From: Cellulomonas aerilata
GTDB lineage: Bacteria > Actinomycetota > Actinomycetes > Actinomycetales > Cellulomonadaceae
Assembly: GCF_007991755.1 (NCBI RefSeq)
Contig: NZ_BJYY01000012.1
Span: forward strand, 124,001-188,000
Direction: 5' to 3'
Length of the DNA stretch: 64,000 bases
Shown: piece after piece, positions 51,686 to 61,668 of the stretch
Layout of the letters: each line of letters begins with the position of its first letter
How positions within the stretch are numbered: position 1 is the stretch's first letter
Notes under the pieces: model-generated
The model's input: the letters and a program-made list of their open reading frames with translations, nothing else
What the model was told of the DNA's origin: nothing
Databases searched by the model: none
Program-made: the position numbers and the translations under genes

Positions 51686-53968
51686 ATGGACGAGCAGGGC
51701 GCGACCGGCGAGACGGTGGAGGCCACCGAGCACGAGGCGTCCGAGGTCACCTACGACGAGCAGAGGTTCCCCGCGCGGCCGCAGCGGCTGAGCCGGCGTC
51801 AGTCGCCGCGACCGCGCGCGCAGCTGCGCGGCAACGGTGTGCGACGGGTGTCGGACCCCCGGTCCGCGGACGGCTCCAACCCCGCGTACGTGCAGTGGCT
51901 GGTGGGCCAGTCCATGCTCGCCGACGCCGACGTGCTGAGCCGGCAGCTGTCCGGGCAGCCCAGCATGTGGCGCAACCCGTACGCCCGTCCGGACGCCCGT
52001 CGCGCGCTGCGGACGGCCTCGGTCTGGTTCACGGCATACCCCATCTCGCTGATCACGCGCCCGGAGGAGTCGTTCCTGGGCTCGCTCGGCGACGACGCCC
52101 TGTGGCAGGCGTTCCAGACGATCGGCATCGACGCGGTCCACACCGGTCCGGTCAAGCGCGCCGGCGGCATCACGGGCTGGCGCGAGACGCCCAGCGTCGA
52201 CGGGCACTTCGACCGGGTCAGCACGCACATCGACCCGCTGTTCGGCACCGAGGACGAGTTCCGGACCCTGACCGCGGTGGCCGACCACCACGGCGGCAGC
52301 GTCATCGACGACATCGTCCCCGGGCACACCGGCAAGGGCTCCGACTTCCGCCTCGCCGAGATGGCCTACGAGGACTACCCGGGCATCTACCACATGGTCG
52401 AGATCCCTCCGGAGGACTGGGACCTGCTCCCCGACGTCCCCGAGGGTGCCGACGCGGTCAACCTCGACGCGGTCACCGAGGCCAAGCTGGCCGAGCACGG
52501 CTACATCATCGGCGCGATGCAGCGCGTCATCTTCTACGCGCCGGGCGTCAAGGAGACCAACTGGAGCGCGACGGCGCCGGTGACCGGCGTCGACGGCACC
52601 CCGCGCCGGTGGGTCTACCTGCACTACTTCAAGCAGGGGCAGCCGTCGATCAACTGGCTGGACCCCACGTTCGCCGGGATGCGCCTGGTCATCGGGGACG
52701 CGCTGCACTCGCTCGGCGACCTCGGCAGCCACGCGCTGCGCCTGGACGCCAACGGCTTCCTCGGGGTGGAGAAGAGCGCCGAGGGGCTGCCGGCGTGGTC
52801 CGAGGGCCACCCGCTGTCGCACGCGGCGAACCACGTCATCGCCGGCATGGTCCGCAAGGTCGGGGGCTTCACGTTCCAGGAGCTCAACCTGACGATGGAG
52901 GACATCCGCGACACCGGGCGGGTGGGTGCGGACCTGTCCTACGACTTCGTCAACCGGCCCGCGTACCACCACGCGCTGGCCACCGGCAGCACCGAGTTCC
53001 TGCGCCTGACGCTGCGCACGTCCCTCGAGGTGGGCGTCGAGCCGGTGACGCTCGTGCACGCGCTGCAGAATCACGACGAGCTCACCTACGAGCTCGTGCA
53101 CTGGGCGACGCTGCACAGCGACGACGTCTACGTGTTCCGCGGCCAGGAGGTCACCGGCAGCGAGCTCGCGGAGACCATCCGCGCCGACCTCACCCGCCAC
53201 CTGACCGGCGAGGCCGCGGACTACAACCGCGTCTTCACCACCAACGGCATCGCCTGCACGACGGCGTCCGTCATCGCCGCCGTCCAGGGCCTGCGGACGC
53301 TGGACGAGATCGACGAGGACAGCGTCGGCAGCATCCGCCGGGCCCACCTGCTGCTGGCCATGTTCAACGCGTGGCAGCCCGGCGTCTTCGCCCTGTCCGG
53401 CTGGGACCTGCTCGGGATGCTGCCCGTGCCGGCCGACGAGGTCCGCGACCTCATCGAGACCGGGGACACGCGGTGGATCCACCGCGGAGCGCACGACCTC
53501 ATGGACGTCGCCCCCGAGCTGACCACGTCGTCGTCCGGCATGCCGCGGAGCCGGTCGCTGTACGGCTCCCTGCCGGCCCAGCTCGAGCAGGAGGACTCGT
53601 TCGCCAACGGGCTCCGGTCGGTCCTCGCGCTGCGCACCGAGCACGACATCGCGGTCGCCTCGCAGATCGACGTGCCCGACGTCGCCCACCCCGGGATGCT
53701 CGTCCTGGTGCACCGCCTGGACGGCGGCGACGCGACCCGCGAGGGCGCGCAGCTGCAGGTGACGGTGCTGAACTTCACCAGCGAGCCGATCGCCGGGACG
53801 GTGCACTCGTCGACGTTCGCACCGCGGATGTCGGTCGTGGACGCCGCCACGGGCGGCGAGATCGCCTTCGTCGACGACCTCCTGAGCTTCCCCATCTGGC
53901 TGGGCGCGTACGGCGGCGTGTTCCTCGTCCTCGCCGAGGACGAGCTGCACGGGGCGGGCCCCCGCTGA
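51686..53968 (+). CDS. GH13 alpha-amylase-superfamily enzyme (TreS-like)
   Basis: A 760-residue glucan-active enzyme. GH13 conserved regions are readable: [14 protein letters not shown] (I), [10 protein letters not shown] with nucleophile Asp354 (II), FQELNLT with acid/base Glu399 (III) and QNHDE with Asp464 (IV). The overall layout resembles trehalose-synthase-type or related isomerising subfamilies, but region I is divergent and the exact activity is uncertain. No signal peptide. GAGGA precedes the ATG; a GTG eight codons earlier is possible. A strong terminator follows. Confidence 0.85.
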   Translation: MDEQGATGETVEATEHEASEVTYDEQRFPARPQRLSRRQSPRPRAQLRGNGVRRVSDPRSADGSNPAYVQWLVGQSMLADADVLSRQLSGQPSMWRNPYARPDARRALRTASVWFTAYPISLITRPEESFLGSLGDDALWQAFQTIGIDAVHTGPVKRAGGITGWRETPSVDGHFDRVSTHIDPLFGTEDEFRTLTAVADHHGGSVIDDIVPGHTGKGSDFRLAEMAYEDYPGIYHMVEIPPEDWDLLPDVPEGADAVNLDAVTEAKLAEHGYIIGAMQRVIFYAPGVKETNWSATAPVTGVDGTPRRWVYLHYFKQGQPSINWLDPTFAGMRLVIGDALHSLGDLGSHALRLDANGFLGVEKSAEGLPAWSEGHPLSHAANHVIAGMVRKVGGFTFQELNLTMEDIRDTGRVGADLSYDFVNRPAYHHALATGSTEFLRLTLRTSLEVGVEPVTLVHALQNHDELTYELVHWATLHSDDVYVFRGQEVTGSELAETIRADLTRHLTGEAADYNRVFTTNGIACTTASVIAAVQGLRTLDEIDEDSVGSIRRAHLLLAMFNAWQPGVFALSGWDLLGMLPVPADEVRDLIETGDTRWIHRGAHDLMDVAPELTTSSSGMPRSRSLYGSLPAQLEQEDSFANGLRSVLALRTEHDIAVASQIDVPDVAHPGMLVLVHRLDGGDATREGAQLQVTVLNFTSEPIAGTVHSSTFAPRMSVVDAATGGEIAFVDDLLSFPIWLGAYGGVFLVLAEDELHGAGPR

Positions 53969-53976
53969 CCCCGGCG

Positions 53977-54008
53977 GCGCGTCCCCGCCACGTCGGGGAC
54001 GCGCCGTC
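53977..54008. terminator. Terminator after the GH13 gene
   Basis: A perfect 13-bp stem (CGGCGCGTCCCCG and complement) with a 6-base loop lies eight bases after the stop, between converging genes. Confidence 0.85.
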
Positions 54009-54043
54009 CCGCCTCCGGGTCGGACGAGCCGTCGCCCGACGAC

Positions 54044-54566
54044 TCAGAGGCGGTAGGCCGTCTGGCCGTGCGGGTCCGGCGAAGACCAGGACCTTCGACG
54101 GGACCACGCGGTACACCCATGCGCCACCCTCGGTGCTGCCACCGGAGTCGCTCACCTCGAGGAACTCCTCGCCGCGGACCGCGAACCGCCAGTCGTCCCC
54201 GTACTTGGCGTACCAGGCGGCGGCCAGGGCCGTGAGCTCCTCGTGGTCGGTCACACGCACCGCGGTGCCCTCGACCACGGCGCCCGCGCCGCGGTCCCAG
54301 CCGCCGACGCCCAGCGTCCCGGCGGTCACCGCCACGTGCGGGTCGGCGTCGAGGTTCCGGCGCTTCTGCTCCAGCGGGCCGGTGCAGAAGGCGAAGGAGC
54401 CCTCGTGCCAGACGCCGACGAGCGGCACCGCGTGCGGACGCCCGTCGGCACGGACGGTGACGATCCAGTAGAGCGGCGACTGCGACAGCAGCCCCTCGAC
54501 GGCCGCCCAGGGCGGCGGCGTGGCGGACGCGTCCCCGTACCGGGGGTCGATCACTCCCGTGGTCAT
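54044..54566 (-). pseudogene. PPOX/split-barrel flavin-type protein with a late frameshift
   Basis: About 160 residues of a pyridoxamine-phosphate-oxidase-like fold: PLYWIVTVRADGRPHAVPLVG, FAFCTGPLEQKRRNLDADPHVAV and WRFAVRGEEFLEV. Near 54078 the frame slips by one base; in the other frame the protein would end with the family-typical DPHGQTAYRL and stop at 54044. Without the slip it would read on about 100 residues as low-complexity sequence through the GH13 terminator. Mutation or sequencing error; the enzyme may still fold. Start taken at MTTGVIDPRYG. Confidence 0.75.
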
Positions 54567-54747
54567 GCCGCGATCGACCGGCTCCGGCACGGCAACTCAT
54601 CGCCGGCCGGGCCCGCCCGGTCCGGCCGGCGGCGACGCCGTGCCGGCCGAAGACCTCCCCGCCCGGTGGCCGGACCACCGCCTGCACCGTTACGGTGCCA
54701 GCGCAGGCCGTCGTGGTCGAGCAACGACACGACGGTGGGAGGGTGCT

Positions 54748-55230
54748 GTGGAACGGGCCGCAGGGAATCTCCCGGGCGACGACGCACCCGGCATGGACGC
54801 CGGGTTGCCCACGGCCCGGCCCCCCCGTGGCTTCGTCCTGGTCCGGGAGTGGGTCATCGACACGACGCACGAGCTGTCGGTCCTGCGGGGAGGCCTGCAG
54901 GGAGAGCTCTCCGCCATCGGCGTACCCCTCCAGGAGATGCACTCGGTCGCGAACGACATGGTCCTGGTCGCCTCGGAGCTGGCCACGAACGCCCTCAAGC
55001 ACGGCGTCCCTCCCACGATCGTCCGACTCCTGCGCGAGCGGGAGACCTACCTGCTCGACGTCGCCGACCACGACGTGAGCACGACGCCGCGGATCGCCGG
55101 CGGCAGGGCAGCCGGGGAGGGCGGGTTCGGGCTGCAGATCGCCCGCCGCCTCGCCCTGGACGTCGGCTGGTACACCACCGAGACCACCAAGCACGTCTGG
55201 GCGCGTTTCCCGGTGTCCCTCCCGCGGTGA
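54748..55230 (+). CDS. RsbW/SpoIIAB-type ATP-binding protein, copy 2
   Basis: A 160-residue GHKL ATPase, paralogue of the gene at 25694. N-box MVLVASELATNALKHG and G-box EGGFGLQIARRLALDVGWY are intact. GGGAGGG lies five bases before the GTG start. It has no sigma factor beside it; its partners may be the two STAS proteins at 38.8-39.5 kb or others outside the window. Confidence 0.85.
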   Translation: MERAAGNLPGDDAPGMDAGLPTARPPRGFVLVREWVIDTTHELSVLRGGLQGELSAIGVPLQEMHSVANDMVLVASELATNALKHGVPPTIVRLLRERETYLLDVADHDVSTTPRIAGGRAAGEGGFGLQIARRLALDVGWYTTETTKHVWARFPVSLPR

Positions 55231-55339
55231 CGTCGGCACGGCGGCGGTCGGTGCGACCGGGCGCACCGTGACGCGTCCCACGCCGTCGTCCACCGATCCA
55301 CCCGCCTGAACCCCTGGACGAGCGCGCGGCCGTGCCGAT

Positions 55340-56029
55340 GTGGTCGACATGTCCGTCCTGGGAGCTTCGTCCACCCACCGCCGTCGGCTGATCGCCCTCG
55401 CGCTGGCGTCCGCGCTCACGGCCGGCGTCGCGGGTGCCGACCTCGTGTCCACCGCGAGCCAGGCCATCGCCGGGACCGCGCCGGGCACGACCACGGCGTC
55501 CGCCCGCACCCCGGCGAGCGCTCCCACCTCCGCCGGCGTGCCCGTGTCCGTGCCCGCCGACGTCCCGTTCCACCTCGACGTCGTGCCGGTGACGGTCACC
55601 GCCGACCCGGCCGCCGCCGGCACCGTGCAGGAGGTCGCCGCCGCGACGCTCGCCCAGCTCCCGGGATCGGGCGGGGTGGTCCTGACGTTCGACCGGCCCG
55701 AGCTCGCCGGGCACCTCGGCGGGGTGTTCATGAACCGACCCGGCGAGATCCTGGTCAGCGCCTCCCGGCTCACCGGCCGGCCCGGCCAGACGGCCGACGT
55801 CGTCCGGCACGAGATGGCCCACGTGTACCAGGCCCGCCTCGCCACCACGCGCGGGCTGCGCACGGTGAACGCGCGGATGGTCGAGCTGTTCGGTCCCAAC
55901 GGCCTGGAACGGGCCGCCGACTGCGTGGCGGTGGCCTTCGGTGCGACCTGGACCCAGTACCCGACCGACTGCGCCGGTCCGGAGCGGGTCGCCGCGGTGC
56001 AGGCGCTCATCGAGGGCCGGATGCCCTGA
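55340..56029 (+). CDS. Secreted putative zinc metallopeptidase-like protein
   Basis: A 229-residue protein with an N-terminal signal (LIALALASALTAGVAGA) and a Ser/Thr/Pro/Ala-rich linker to about residue 70. The globular part contains VVRHEMAHVYQARLA, an HExxH zinc motif, and a later conserved Asp-Cys region (ERAADCVAVAFG, PTDCAG) with two cysteines that may form a disulfide. No large protease family is certain. An ATG three codons later may be the true start; no ribosome binding site is obvious. Confidence 0.7.
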   Translation: MVDMSVLGASSTHRRRLIALALASALTAGVAGADLVSTASQAIAGTAPGTTTASARTPASAPTSAGVPVSVPADVPFHLDVVPVTVTADPAAAGTVQEVAAATLAQLPGSGGVVLTFDRPELAGHLGGVFMNRPGEILVSASRLTGRPGQTADVVRHEMAHVYQARLATTRGLRTVNARMVELFGPNGLERAADCVAVAFGATWTQYPTDCAGPERVAAVQALIEGRMP

Positions 56030-56058
56030 CGCCCGGGCCGGGTCCCCCCGTCGGCGCC

Positions 56059-56085
56059 ACCGGGCCCGGCTTCGGCGGGCCCGGT
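56059..56085 (+). terminator. Terminator after the metallopeptidase-like gene
   Basis: Ten-base arms ACCGGGCCCG and CGGGCCCGGT with a 7-base loop, 29 bases after the stop. Confidence 0.7.
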
Positions 56086-56219
56086 CCCGCCCACGCCCGA
56101 CTCCGCGGCGGGCGACAGCCGCGCGCGGCGGGCGATGACTTCCGCGCCCGCCCCCGGTCAGCACGTCGTCAGCACCACGCCCCGCGTGGTCCCCCGCTCG
56201 GCGACGACAGGACCCGGCT

Positions 56220-57701
56220 GTGCCCACCTCCGACAGCGCCTCGCCCCGCCTCGACCTGCGTCAGGGCACGCAGCGGGTGTTCGCCCACCTGCTCGCCAGC
56301 AACGCCGTGGTCGCCGTCATCAACTACACCGTCTGGTTCGCGGTGACGTTCTGGGTGTTCCTGGAGACGCGCTCGGTCTTCGCCACCGGCGCGATCGCGG
56401 GCGTCTTCGTGGTCGCCACGGCGGCGACGGGCATCTGGTTCGGGAGCCTCGTCGACAACCACGACAAGCGTCTGGTCATGCAGGGGTCGGCGCTGGCGTC
56501 GGGCGCGATCTACGCCGGGTGCCTGGCGCTGTACCTGCTGACCCCGGACGGCGCGTTCGCCGACGTCGGCTCGTGGCAGCTGTGGGTCTTCATCGTCCTG
56601 CTGATGACGGGCGTCATCGCCGGCAACCCCCGCACGATCGCGCTGCCCACGCTGGTGACGCTGCTCGTCCCGGAGGACCGCCGGGACCGCGCGAACGGCC
56701 TGGTCGGCACGGTCACCGGCGCGTCGATGCTGGTCACGTCGGTGATCAGCGGGGTGCTCGTCGCCGCCGGCGGCATGCTCTACGTGCTCCTGCTCGCTCT
56801 GCTCGTGCTCGCGATCTCCGTGGTGCACCTGGCGCGGGTCGACGTGCCGCAGACGCGCGTCGTCGCCGCGGTGCAGGCAGCGCCCGACGACGGCGGCACC
56901 GCGGACGCCGCGCCGGCGCGCGACCTCCCGGTGGCCGACGTCGGCGGCGTCGACCTGCGCGGTACCTGGCGCCTGGTCCGGGACGTCCCCGGGCTGGTGG
57001 CCCTCATCGCCTTCAGCTGCTTCAACAACTTCATCGGCGGGGCCTTCATGGCGCTCATGGACGCCTACGGTCTCTCGCTGGTGTCGGTGCAGGTGTGGGG
57101 CCTGCTGTGGGGCGGTCTCAGCGCGGTGATGATCGTGGGCGGGCTCCTCGTCGCCCGCCTCGGGCTGGGCAGCCGTCCGGTGCGGCTCCTGCTGCTCGTC
57201 AACGCGGCGGCGTGGACCGTGACGATGCTCTTCCCCCTGCTCGCGTCCGTCGTCACGCTCACCGTGGCCATGGCGGTCTTCATGGCGCTGATGCCCTTCG
57301 CCGAGGCGGCCGAGCAGACGGTGCTGCAGCGTGTGGTGCCGTACGAGCGCCAGGGCCGGGTGTTCGGGTTCGCGCAGAGCGTCGAGCAGTCCGCCGCCCC
57401 GGTGACGGCGTTCCTCGTCGGCCCCCTCACGCAGTTCGTCGTCGTGCCGTTCATGACCGACGGCACCGGTGCCGACGCGATCGGCAGCTGGTTCGGCACC
57501 GGCCAGGCGCGCGCGATCGCCCTCGTCTTCGTGGTCACGGGCCTGCTGGGGCTCCTGGCCACGCTCGTCGCCCTGCTGAGCCCGCAGTACCGCGCGCTGT
57601 CCGCCTCCTACGACCGGACCTGGCAGACCGGCACAGCCGACCAGGTGCACGTCGACGAGGTACCCGCCGACGCCGCCGTCGGCGAGGCACCGCACCGCTA
57701 G
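56220..57701 (+). CDS. MFS transporter
   Basis: A 493-residue membrane protein with about twelve helices and the MFS loop motif (FGSLVDNHDKRLVMQG). Segments NPRTIALPTLVTLLVPEDRRDRANGL and VVPYERQGRVFGFAQSVEQ resemble the MFS group that includes macrolide-type efflux proteins. The centre carries a long soluble loop of about 45 residues. Start is GTG; no strong ribosome binding site. It is followed 34 bases later by a VOC gene on the same strand. Confidence 0.88.
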   Translation: MPTSDSASPRLDLRQGTQRVFAHLLASNAVVAVINYTVWFAVTFWVFLETRSVFATGAIAGVFVVATAATGIWFGSLVDNHDKRLVMQGSALASGAIYAGCLALYLLTPDGAFADVGSWQLWVFIVLLMTGVIAGNPRTIALPTLVTLLVPEDRRDRANGLVGTVTGASMLVTSVISGVLVAAGGMLYVLLLALLVLAISVVHLARVDVPQTRVVAAVQAAPDDGGTADAAPARDLPVADVGGVDLRGTWRLVRDVPGLVALIAFSCFNNFIGGAFMALMDAYGLSLVSVQVWGLLWGGLSAVMIVGGLLVARLGLGSRPVRLLLLVNAAAWTVTMLFPLLASVVTLTVAMAVFMALMPFAEAAEQTVLQRVVPYERQGRVFGFAQSVEQSAAPVTAFLVGPLTQFVVVPFMTDGTGADAIGSWFGTGQARAIALVFVVTGLLGLLATLVALLSPQYRALSASYDRTWQTGTADQVHVDEVPADAAVGEAPHR

Positions 57702-57735
57702 GGCCACACCGCCCGCGAGCACAGGAGGACGCCCC

Positions 57736-58176
57736 ATGTCGCACCTGCGACGCTTCGACCACGTCGGCATCACCGTCGCGGACCTCGACACCGCGACGGC
57801 GTTCTTCACCGGGCTGGGGCTGGAGGTCGAGGGCCGGACTTTCGTCGAGGGCGAGTTCCTGGACACCGTCATCGGGATCCCCGGCTCCCGCACCGAGATC
57901 GTCGTGCTCAGGCCGCCGGACGGCGGGACGGCGGTGGAGCTGTCGCGATTCGTCCGGCCGGCGCACCAGCCCGGGTCACCCGCCGCCATGGCCACCGAGC
58001 TCGGGCTGCGCAACGTGGCCTTCGAGGTCGACGACATCGAGGCGGCCGTCGACCGGCTCGCGACGCAGGGCTACGGCCTGGTCGGGGGCATCGGCCGGTA
58101 CGAGGACGTGTGGCGCATGGCCTACGTGCGTGGGCCCGAGGGGATCATCGTGTCCCTCGCCGAGCGGATCGGCTGA
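57736..58176 (+). CDS. VOC-superfamily (glyoxalase-like) protein
   Basis: A 146-residue protein with FDHVGITVADLDTATAFFTGL in the first module, then LRNVAFEVDDIEAAVDRLATQ and YVRGPEGIIVSLAERIG in the second, where metal ligands His, Glu are placed as in the family. AGGAGG precedes the ATG, a strong site. It likely shares a transcript with the MFS transporter. Substrate unknown. Confidence 0.88.
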   Translation: MSHLRRFDHVGITVADLDTATAFFTGLGLEVEGRTFVEGEFLDTVIGIPGSRTEIVVLRPPDGGTAVELSRFVRPAHQPGSPAAMATELGLRNVAFEVDDIEAAVDRLATQGYGLVGGIGRYEDVWRMAYVRGPEGIIVSLAERIG

Positions 58177-58192
58177 CGCCGCGCCCCCGGGG

Positions 58193-58789
58193 TCATTCCC
58201 CCGCCGCACCGCCCGGCGGGCCGCTGAGCACGCTCGGGACGTACTCCAGGAGCTGCAGCCGCCCGTCGAACGTCCGGCTGGTGGCCAGCTCCAGGGCGAC
58301 GTCCGGCCAGCCGTCGTCGATGCGGTCCCGCCCGGTCGCGCCGGTGACGAAGGGGAAGACCACGACCCGGAACCGGTCGACGAGGCCGGCGACGAGCAGG
58401 CTCCGGCAGAGGGTGACGCTCCCCAGCGTGCGCATCGAGGTGCCCGCCTCCTTCATCGCCCGCACCTCGCTCGCCGGGTCGCCGCGCACCAGCCGCGTGT
58501 TGGCCCACGTCAGCGGCGGCTCGAGCGTGGAGGAGAAGACGACCTTCGACGACGCGGTGAGCTCGGCCATGGCGTCGTCCTCCACCTGCCCGGCCTCCGC
58601 GCTGCCGTGGGCGAACCCCGACATCAGCCGATAGGTGGTCGCCCCCATGAGGGTGGTGTGGTCGCGGTCGGGCACCCCCTCGAGCCAGGCCAGGTACTCG
58701 GGGACGTCGATCCCCCAGAACCCCGGCCAGCCCTCGGCGGCGCCGTACCCGTCAACCGAGGTGAGGAAGTCCACGAGCAGCTCAGCCAT
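58193..58789 (-). CDS. Dihydrofolate-reductase-family (RibD C-terminal-like) protein
   Basis: A 198-residue protein of the RibD/DHFR-like reductase group: DFLTSVDGYGAAEGWPG, TTLMGATTYRLMSGF, VVFSSTLEPPLTWANTRLV and LGSVTLCRSLLVAGLVDRF. NADPH-binding elements are as in the family. Commonly annotated as a pyrimidine-type or general reductase; real substrate unknown. Converges with the VOC gene. Confidence 0.88.
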   Translation of the reverse strand: MAELLVDFLTSVDGYGAAEGWPGFWGIDVPEYLAWLEGVPDRDHTTLMGATTYRLMSGFAHGSAEAGQVEDDAMAELTASSKVVFSSTLEPPLTWANTRLVRGDPASEVRAMKEAGTSMRTLGSVTLCRSLLVAGLVDRFRVVVFPFVTGATGRDRIDDGWPDVALELATSRTFDGRLQLLEYVPSVLSGPPGGAAGE

Positions 58790-58995
58790 CGTCGTCCCCT
58801 CACGTCCGGCACGGTGGTCGTCGGACCCGGGGCCGAGCGGGCACGCTCCGTCGCGGACGTCGCGGACGGCGAGGCGGTCGCCGTCGACCCCCGCGTCGAT
58901 CGTCGCACCGCTCCCGCGCCCGGCACAGAGGGTCGAGGTCGTCGCGCACCGTTCCCGTCGCGGTGAGGTGCTCCGCCGGCGAGGACGCGGCCCCG

Positions 58996-59826
58996 TCAGA
59001 CCAGCCCGAGCTCGGCGAACGCGGTCGCCAGGCCCTCGAGAGCGGGTCCGGGGGCGGTGCGGTCCGCGGCGGCCAGGACCCGCGGGTGAGCGCCCTCGAT
59101 CGCGACCCCCACGCCGGCGTGCGCGAGCATCTCCACGTCGTTCATGCCGTCGCCGAACGCGATGACGTCCCGGCGGTCGAAGCCCAGGTGCCGGGCGACG
59201 ACGTCGATCCCCGCGGCCTTGTGCACGCCGGCCAGGTACAGCTCACCCGCCGCCCGGGCCATGCCCGGCAGGGAGCTCGGCAGGGCCCCGACCTCCGGCC
59301 CGATCTCGGCCGCGAGCGCCGGGACCGGCACGGGCGAGTCGACGACCGTCACCTTGCCGAACGACGCACCGGTGAGCACGTCGGCGGTGCGCAGGGACTC
59401 GAGCACGTCGTCGGAGGCCCCGGGTTCGTCGGGGTCGTCCTGCTCCACGTGCGTGGTGAGCAGCTCCCGCAGCTGTGGCTCCGCACGGGACGGGCCGAGC
59501 AGGACGTCCGGGGCCTCCAGGACGTACACGACACCGTGCGAGTCGAGGACCCGCACCACCCGGTCCGCGAGCTCGCCGGGGAAGCGGATGTCCCTGAGCA
59601 CCACACCGCCGACCTCGACGTACCCGCCGGCCGCTGCCACGACCCCGTCGAAGCCGGCCTCGAGCAGGCGCGGCAGCACCATGCACCGGGGCCTGCCGGT
59701 GCACAGCAGGACGAGGTGGCCGTTCGCCCGGGCGGCACGCACCGCCGCCACGTGCCCGGCCGGGGCGATGCCGCGGTCCGCGTACGTGCCGTCGACATCG
59801 AGGAACACCGCACGTCGGGTCGCCAT
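58996..59826 (-). CDS. HAD-superfamily (Cof-type) phosphatase
   Basis: A 276-residue HAD hydrolase of the Cof/sugar-phosphatase subgroup. The catalytic aspartates are Asp10 and Asp12 in FLDVDGTYADRG, motif II threonine in LLCTGRPR, the lysine in AGVHKAAGIDV and the metal aspartates in IAFGDGMNDVEML. Start MATRRAVFLD is the usual family beginning; an ATG five codons earlier is possible. Upstream to 60104 about 280 bases hold no gene. Confidence 0.9.
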   Translation of the reverse strand: MATRRAVFLDVDGTYADRGIAPAGHVAAVRAARANGHLVLLCTGRPRCMVLPRLLEAGFDGVVAAAGGYVEVGGVVLRDIRFPGELADRVVRVLDSHGVVYVLEAPDVLLGPSRAEPQLRELLTTHVEQDDPDEPGASDDVLESLRTADVLTGASFGKVTVVDSPVPVPALAAEIGPEVGALPSSLPGMARAAGELYLAGVHKAAGIDVVARHLGFDRRDVIAFGDGMNDVEMLAHAGVGVAIEGAHPRVLAAADRTAPGPALEGLATAFAELGLV

Positions 59827-60104
59827 GCGGCCAATCCTCACCCGCGCGGCGACCCCTCACCGGTTCGCCCCGCCGGTTCGCCCTGCCGGGACCGGACCGG
59901 CCCGGGCACCGCAGGAGCCACCCCACAGCGTCGGCCGCCGCACTCGTCGCGCCCGTGACCACCGGGCGCGCGCCGGCGGTGCTCCGGGCCGCCCGGCGCG
60001 CCGGGTACGGCTCGCGGGGTCTCGCCATCGCCGCCACTCCCGCGTGGCGAACGCGGACGGACGCAGCGTGAGGCAGCCGCGCCGCAGCCCGCACGAGACC
60101 GGGC

Positions 60105-61478
60105 TCAGGGGCCTTCGACCGGCTCGATCCACGCGACGTACATGGAGCGGCCCGGCAGGGGGCGCACGTGCTCGATCAGGAACCGGCAGCGGATCTCGGT
60201 GCCGTCCGCGCGCAGCACGGGCAGAGTGAGGGGCACGCCCAGCGCATGGGCTTCACCGGTCGTCAGGTGGCGGGTGAACCCGGCGACGTGCGCCTCGCGC
60301 AGGGCCGGTGGGATCAGGGCGACGATCCGGCGGCCGACCAGGTCGTCGACGCGCCAGCCGACCACCCTCGCCAGCGGCTGACTGATCGCGACGATGCGAT
60401 TCGCGTCGTCCGCCACCACCACGTGGCGGTCGGAGTCGCGGACGGTCGCGGTGAACTCGTCCAGCTGGCCGGCGGCCTCCAGGTCGACCTCGGCGACGAA
60501 GCGCTCCTCGTCCGCACCCGTCCACGGTGCCGCCTGCACCCCGGCGAGCTGGGCCACGATCTGCTCGCACGCCCAGTCGCGCAGGGCGATCACCTCAGGC
60601 AGACCTGGCCGCGCCAGGAGGGCACCCGCCGAGGCGAGCGCCTCGGCGACGTCCAGCGCGTCCTGCAGCGCTGCCGCGTCGGACCCCGTGGTCGGCCCGA
60701 CCTGGATGTCGCAGTCGAACGGCTCGGGCACCGGGGGCAGCGAGCTGGGGTGACCGGACGGCAGGGTGGAGCGCACCTTCCCGGTCCGGCGCGCGCGCTC
60801 GATGGTCGCCGTGACGGCCGCGGAGATGATCGACCTGGCTCGGTCCGCTGCTGCCGTGTCCACGGTGACCTCGTGCTGGGTCCGGTAGAAGGCGAGCTCC
60901 CGCAGCAACGCGTCCTCGCGCTCCTGGGCGGTGAGCCACAGCAGCGGCGGGACCTGGCGCAGCGTCACGGTCCGCACACCGGGCCCCCGGGCGACGGCCG
61001 ACGGCCAGCCCTGGACGTCCCACCCGGAGGCGCCGGCGTCCTCGCCGTCCTCGGGGTCCGTGGTCGGCGCGCCACCGACGGTGAACCACATCGTCTTGCC
61101 GTCGGCGCTCACGTCGCTGATGCCGTGGGCGTCACTGACCATCGCGACCAGGGCCAGCCCGCGTCCGGTGGTGGCCTGCACGTCGTAGTGCCGCTGCTGC
61201 GGTGGTGCGGGGTTGAAGTCACGCACGGCGACCCGGACGTGGTCGTGCACCTCGACGGTCACCTCGACGTCCGTGTGCGCGTGCAGGAAGCCGTTCGTGA
61301 CCAGCTCCGTGCACGCCAGCTCCGCGGCCGCCAGGCAGTCCAGCCGGTCGGCGAGGCCCAGGACCTCACGCAGCAGCTCCCGCGCCCGCCGAGCACTCGA
61401 GGGCTCGGGGGGCAGCCGCAGGGTCCGGCGGAGGGTGCGCTGGTCATCGTCGGAGGCGGAGGCGAGCTGCGTGCTCAT
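60105..61478 (-). CDS. GHKL ATPase - PAS domain sensor protein
   Basis: A 457-residue soluble protein. The N-terminal part has an RsbW-like ATPase (AAAELACTELVTNGFLHAH N-box, TTGRGLALVAMVSDAHGI G-box). A middle helical segment of about 200 residues, with EVIALRDWACEQIVAQLAG, resembles a signalling coiled region. The C-terminal PAS domain (VRDSDRHVVVADDANRIVAIS, GWRVDDLVGRRIVALIPP) may bind a small ligand. The order ATPase first, PAS last is the reverse of a classical sensor kinase, and there is no phosphoacceptor H-box. Confidence 0.8.
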   Translation of the reverse strand: MSTQLASASDDDQRTLRRTLRLPPEPSSARRARELLREVLGLADRLDCLAAAELACTELVTNGFLHAHTDVEVTVEVHDHVRVAVRDFNPAPPQQRHYDVQATTGRGLALVAMVSDAHGISDVSADGKTMWFTVGGAPTTDPEDGEDAGASGWDVQGWPSAVARGPGVRTVTLRQVPPLLWLTAQEREDALLRELAFYRTQHEVTVDTAAADRARSIISAAVTATIERARRTGKVRSTLPSGHPSSLPPVPEPFDCDIQVGPTTGSDAAALQDALDVAEALASAGALLARPGLPEVIALRDWACEQIVAQLAGVQAAPWTGADEERFVAEVDLEAAGQLDEFTATVRDSDRHVVVADDANRIVAISQPLARVVGWRVDDLVGRRIVALIPPALREAHVAGFTRHLTTGEAHALGVPLTLPVLRADGTEIRCRFLIEHVRPLPGRSMYVAWIEPVEGP

Positions 61479-61668
61479 CGGTGTGCCGGCGGGATCGGAC
61501 GGACGATCCGCCTGGTCGTCATGGATCGCCGCCTCACCCGTCCGGTCACCGCAGCCGTCTCGCTCCGTCGCATCGGGCCATCGTGCCGCACGACAGCAGC
61601 GCCTCGCGCCGCGGCAGCGCCGCGAGGCCACGCTCCTCGCTCTCCGTGGGACGCCGCCGTCGTGCGGG

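Noticed and set aside
53221-56094. Long minus-strand open frame across the GH13 end and the ATPase gene
   Set aside because: It joins unrelated pieces of antisense sequence and crosses two terminators.
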